Source: Silvanigrellales bacterium
GTDB taxonomy: Bacteria; Bdellovibrionota_B; Oligoflexia; Silvanigrellales; Silvanigrellaceae
Length of the DNA: 6,007 bases
Assembly: GCA_028285285.1 (NCBI GenBank)
Contig: JANQPW010000195.1
Span: 1 to 6,007 of the forward strand
Direction of reading: 5' to 3'
Position 1 is the stretch's first letter; each line of letters opens with the position of its first letter. The notes under the pieces are model-generated. The model saw only the letters and a program-made list of their open reading frames with translations. It was not told the DNA's origin and did not search any database. The translations under genes were made by a program, and so were the position numbers. Below are positions 3,708-6,007 of the stretch, piece after piece.

Positions 3708-6007
3708 GCAGAGTAGTTCCACATGAGGTCAATCTGGGCTTTTGTAGACTCAGACTGAAAGTTGGTCTCAATGGCACTTGCCTGCTCAAAATCCCCTCCC
3801 ACAAACAGTTGGAGAGTGCTGCTCAGGTCAAAGGCCAAACGGAGCGAAAGGTCCATGAGGATCTCTGAGGCGATGGTTTCGCGCACCAACCACTTGGCCT
3901 GGTTGAGCCTTTGGCCCGATGCTGTTTGAAAGGTCTCTCGGGTTTCCCGTGTCAAATAACCAAACAAGGCTTCCAAACCCAGGCCAAACCAACCAAACTT
4001 CCAATCCAGATCAGCACCACCCCGAAAAGAGACCTCCTGCTTCGGAGTGAACAAGAATGGGTCTGCATCACCTCCGTTGTGCACCATTGCCACCCCGAGG
4101 AGATCGAGCTTGTCTGTGTCGCGAATTCCTCGATGAACAGGAGCGGTCAAGCGGAGAATCTGTTCGGTTGAGACACCTGTTCCATCGCGCTGGGTCAACA
4201 CAAAGTCAAGATCGGCAACCTTCCACAGCGAGGCGCCACCGCCCAGCCGAAGAACACCTCGTTCCTTTTGAAAGGCGGCCACCGCAAACTCTTCGATTTG
4301 TGGTGTGGAAGACAAGTCGAGGCGTGCCAAAGCCCAATCGGTGATTGGGTAGGTTCCTTGCAAAGAACCACCACCAACAAGGTCTTTGTGGGCAAGGAGC
4401 GAAACTTCAGCAACTGCCTGAGCCCCTGTGGAAAACTCATAGCGAGCGCCCAGAGCAAATCGAGTCCCAGCCATGTCTTCATCGTTCTGACTCTCGGCAT
4501 CGCGGCTAATGGCCACCTCGCCTTCCAGCTCCGAGGGCTTCGCATACTCAAAGTTTTCAGAGGCCACAGAAGCAGAAAAAACATCACCCTGCCAAAACAG
4601 GCCAAAGGTGGTGCGTGCGTAGTCGTTTTCAGAGGCGTAACGACCACGGGCAGAAAGAGAAACCTCCCGAACCTCACCAAGGGCGTCCCATCTCTCCCGT
4701 TCGGCCAACTCCAAGCCCCGCTGAGCCGCCCAACGATCGTCTGGGTTGAGCCGACCAGCAAGGATCTTTTCAAAGAGGAGCACAGCCTCCTGTTTCTTCT
4801 CGGCTAGAATCAACACATAGCCTTTTTCTAGATAAACAGAAGCGTTTCCTGACACCGCTGAGATCTTCGTTGCCTTTTCATAGCGCTGCAATGCGATTTC
4901 ATACTTTCCGGCGATCGCATAGGCACGAGCCAACAGAAGCACGTCGCCACGATCTCCACTCTTTCCCAGCTGCGACTCGAGAGACTTCAACTTCCCCTGA
5001 CGAAAGCTTTTGAGAATCTTCTCCCGGGATGTTTCCACATCAAGAGGCTGAACCGCCTCGGGAAGACTGCGTCCCAGTTGGCGAGCTCGACGCGGCGAAC
5101 CCCGTCCAAGGTGATAAAAGGCTCCCCACAGGAGCACTTCGTCTTGGAATGCTTCGCACGGCATGAGCTGCTGCACTAAGATCTCTGTTTCTTCATCAAA
5201 ACCCTGCGCAAGCTTTCGCAGCAAAGCAAGGGAGTCAGCATCACAGGCCAAACCAGCTTCAGAAAGCAGAGTCGCGTTTCTTGGCAAAACCACCACGGCA
5301 CGATCTCTCACGGCACCCTGGCGTGGAGTTTGCGCCTCCGAGGTGTCGGTTGTTACCTTCTTTTTCTCCACATCCACAACCAAGGCCTTTCGACTCTCGG
5401 CAAGCACACGCGAAGGCCGCTCACCCGCAGGCACGGGAGGAGGTATGGTGATTTCTTCCATGACCTCTGCCTCAGCAATCTCCGGCTCTTTCTTGAGCTC
5501 GTCCACGTCTTCGAGCAAAGACTTCACATACTTTTTCGGCACTTTAACCGGCGCCTGCGGTGGAGCCGCCTCAACAACTCTTGTGGCCTCTCCTGCCTGC
5601 ACCACAACTTCAGGAATGTCTTCAGCGGGGCCACCAGCATCGCCTCCTTCAGCCCTCTCACTGGCAGGGGTAAGGGGCTTCATAGCCACCGCTCCCTCAA
5701 TCACGACCAGGCGTGTTTGTGCTTTTTCCTCATTTTTGGCCTCGCTGTGCTCCACCACAAACTCCGTGCCACGCACACCCATCACGGCATTGTCTGTTTT
5801 GATCACCGCGTTGTGACCACCATCTCGGGGCTTGATCAACACCTTGATCTTGCCCCGCACAAGCCCCATCACCGACTCCAAGCCCATTTTCTTGCCCTGT
5901 GCTCGAGACTGATACTCTTCAATCTCAAAGGAGCTCTCCTTCATAGCAACAATACTGCTGCCGTCTGCAAACACGATCTTCACAACAGCGTTGGAAGAGG
6001 TCACAAG
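3698..6007 (-). CDS. FecR-domain protein with TPR region and predicted C-terminal outer-membrane beta-barrel (N-terminus beyond window)
   Basis: The frame is open to the right edge; a GTG at 6004 begins 768 codons, but the FecR domain is already under way there, so the true start lies outside. Numbered from that GTG, residues 1-110 are the C-terminal part of a FecR domain: VVKIVFADGSSIVA near 7 and the hallmark AVMGVRGTEFVVEH at 73-86. Residues 111-235 are a charged Pro/Glu/Lys-rich linker. Residues 250-435 are helical with TPR-like pairs near 353-380 (ARAYAIAGKYEIALQRYEKA) and 389-415. From about 445 to the end, alternating polar/hydrophobic strands with aromatic girdle residues and short turns suggest an outer-membrane beta-barrel; the last strand reads KAQIDLMWNY followed by SAAH. 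FecR domains usually face the periplasm, which suits a periplasmic FecR-TPR part attached to a barrel. A signal peptide is expected upstream but not visible. The role could be export, surface display or envelope anchoring; I cannot choose. It is not a canonical FecR anti-sigma factor. Confidence 0.85.
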   Translation of the reverse strand, partial: LVTSSNAVVKIVFADGSSIVAMKESSFEIEEYQSRAQGKKMGLESVMGLVRGKIKVLIKPRDGGHNAVIKTDNAVMGVRGTEFVVEHSEAKNEEKAQTRLVVIEGAVAMKPLTPASERAEGGDAGGPAEDIPEVVVQAGEATRVVEAAPPQAPVKVPKKYVKSLLEDVDELKKEPEIAEAEVMEEITIPPPVPAGERPSRVLAESRKALVVDVEKKKVTTDTSEAQTPRQGAVRDRAVVVLPRNATLLSEAGLACDADSLALLRKLAQGFDEETEILVQQLMPCEAFQDEVLLWGAFYHLGRGSPRRARQLGRSLPEAVQPLDVETSREKILKSFRQGKLKSLESQLGKSGDRGDVLLLARAYAIAGKYEIALQRYEKATKISAVSGNASVYLEKGYVLILAEKKQEAVLLFEKILAGRLNPDDRWAAQRGLELAERERWDALGEVREVSLSARGRYASENDYARTTFGLFWQGDVFSASVASENFEYAKPSELEGEVAISRDAESQNDEDMAGTRFALGARYEFSTGAQAVAEVSLLAHKDLVGGGSLQGTYPITDWALARLDLSSTPQIEEFAVAAFQKERGVLRLGGGASLWKVADLDFVLTQRDGTGVSTEQILRLTAPVHRGIRDTDKLDLLGVAMVHNGGDADPFLFTPKQEVSFRGGADLDWKFGWFGLGLEALFGYLTRETRETFQTASGQRLNQAKWLVRETIASEILMDLSLRLAFDLSSTLQLFVGGDFEQASAIETNFQSESTKAQIDLMWNYSAAH

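Noticed and set aside
4195..4807. Open frames of 179 (plus) and 192 (minus) codons
   Set aside because: Both overlap the beta-strand region of the FecR-barrel gene in other frames and lack ribosome binding sites or motifs.
5163..5816. Plus-strand Ser/Thr/Ala-rich open frame of 217 codons
   Set aside because: It is antisense to the FecR domain and charged linker; the composition reflects the reverse complement of Glu/Lys/Pro codons.
5999..6004. GTG at 6004 as the real start of the FecR gene
   Set aside because: The FecR domain is entered midway, no signal peptide is visible and the window ends three bases further on, so the gene is almost certainly truncated by the edge.
3698..6007. Canonical FecR anti-sigma regulator of iron uptake
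   Set aside because: There is no neighbouring ECF sigma factor or TonB-dependent receptor gene in the window, and the TPR/barrel continuation does not match FecR of the fec system.

Overview
The window holds about six kilobases of a diderm (Gram-negative) bacterial chromosome. It carries one truncated gene at each edge and three complete genes between them. The envelope-type FecR-TPR-beta-barrel protein, the free-standing type II secretion/type IV pilus style N-terminal domain and the frequent GTG/TTG starts would fit a deltaproteobacterial-type lineage such as Bdellovibrionota or Myxococcota. No sequence marker here fixes the taxon, so that is only a low-confidence guess. No tRNA, rRNA, CRISPR array, transposase or integrase gene was seen.

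Layout from left to right: (1) positions 1-190, minus strand, the first 63 codons of an unrecognised helical protein that runs off the left edge; (2) a gap of about 100 bp with an 8-bp hairpin closed by a GGAA tetraloop; (3) 295-1731, minus strand, a 478-residue protein with an N-terminal MshEN/GspE-N-like domain, a long acidic Pro/Glu/Asp linker containing two 25-residue tandem repeats, and a small C-terminal domain, but no ATPase domain; (4) a divergent intergenic region, 1732-1899, with two imperfect palindromes that are good operator candidates; (5) 1900-2520, plus strand, a TetR/AcrR-family regulator with a BetI-like C-terminal half; (6) a TPR-type helical-repeat protein ending at 3696, plus strand, probably co-transcribed with the regulator; (7) 3698-6007, minus strand, a protein lacking its N-terminus, with a FecR domain, a charged Pro-rich linker, TPR-like helices and a C-terminal region that reads like an outer-membrane beta-barrel. 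The stop codons of (6) and (7) are one base apart inside a small perfect palindrome.

Working interpretation (inference): the TetR-family protein probably controls its own operon with the TPR gene and perhaps the divergent MshEN-like gene, through the palindromes between them. The MshEN-like and TPR proteins look like non-enzymatic scaffolds or adaptors. The FecR-TPR-barrel protein looks like an envelope component and may belong to a separate transcription unit that meets the TPR gene tail to tail. The most unusual items are the FecR/barrel fusion and the ATPase-less MshEN protein with its acidic repeat linker. None of the proteins could be matched to a named, characterised gene.
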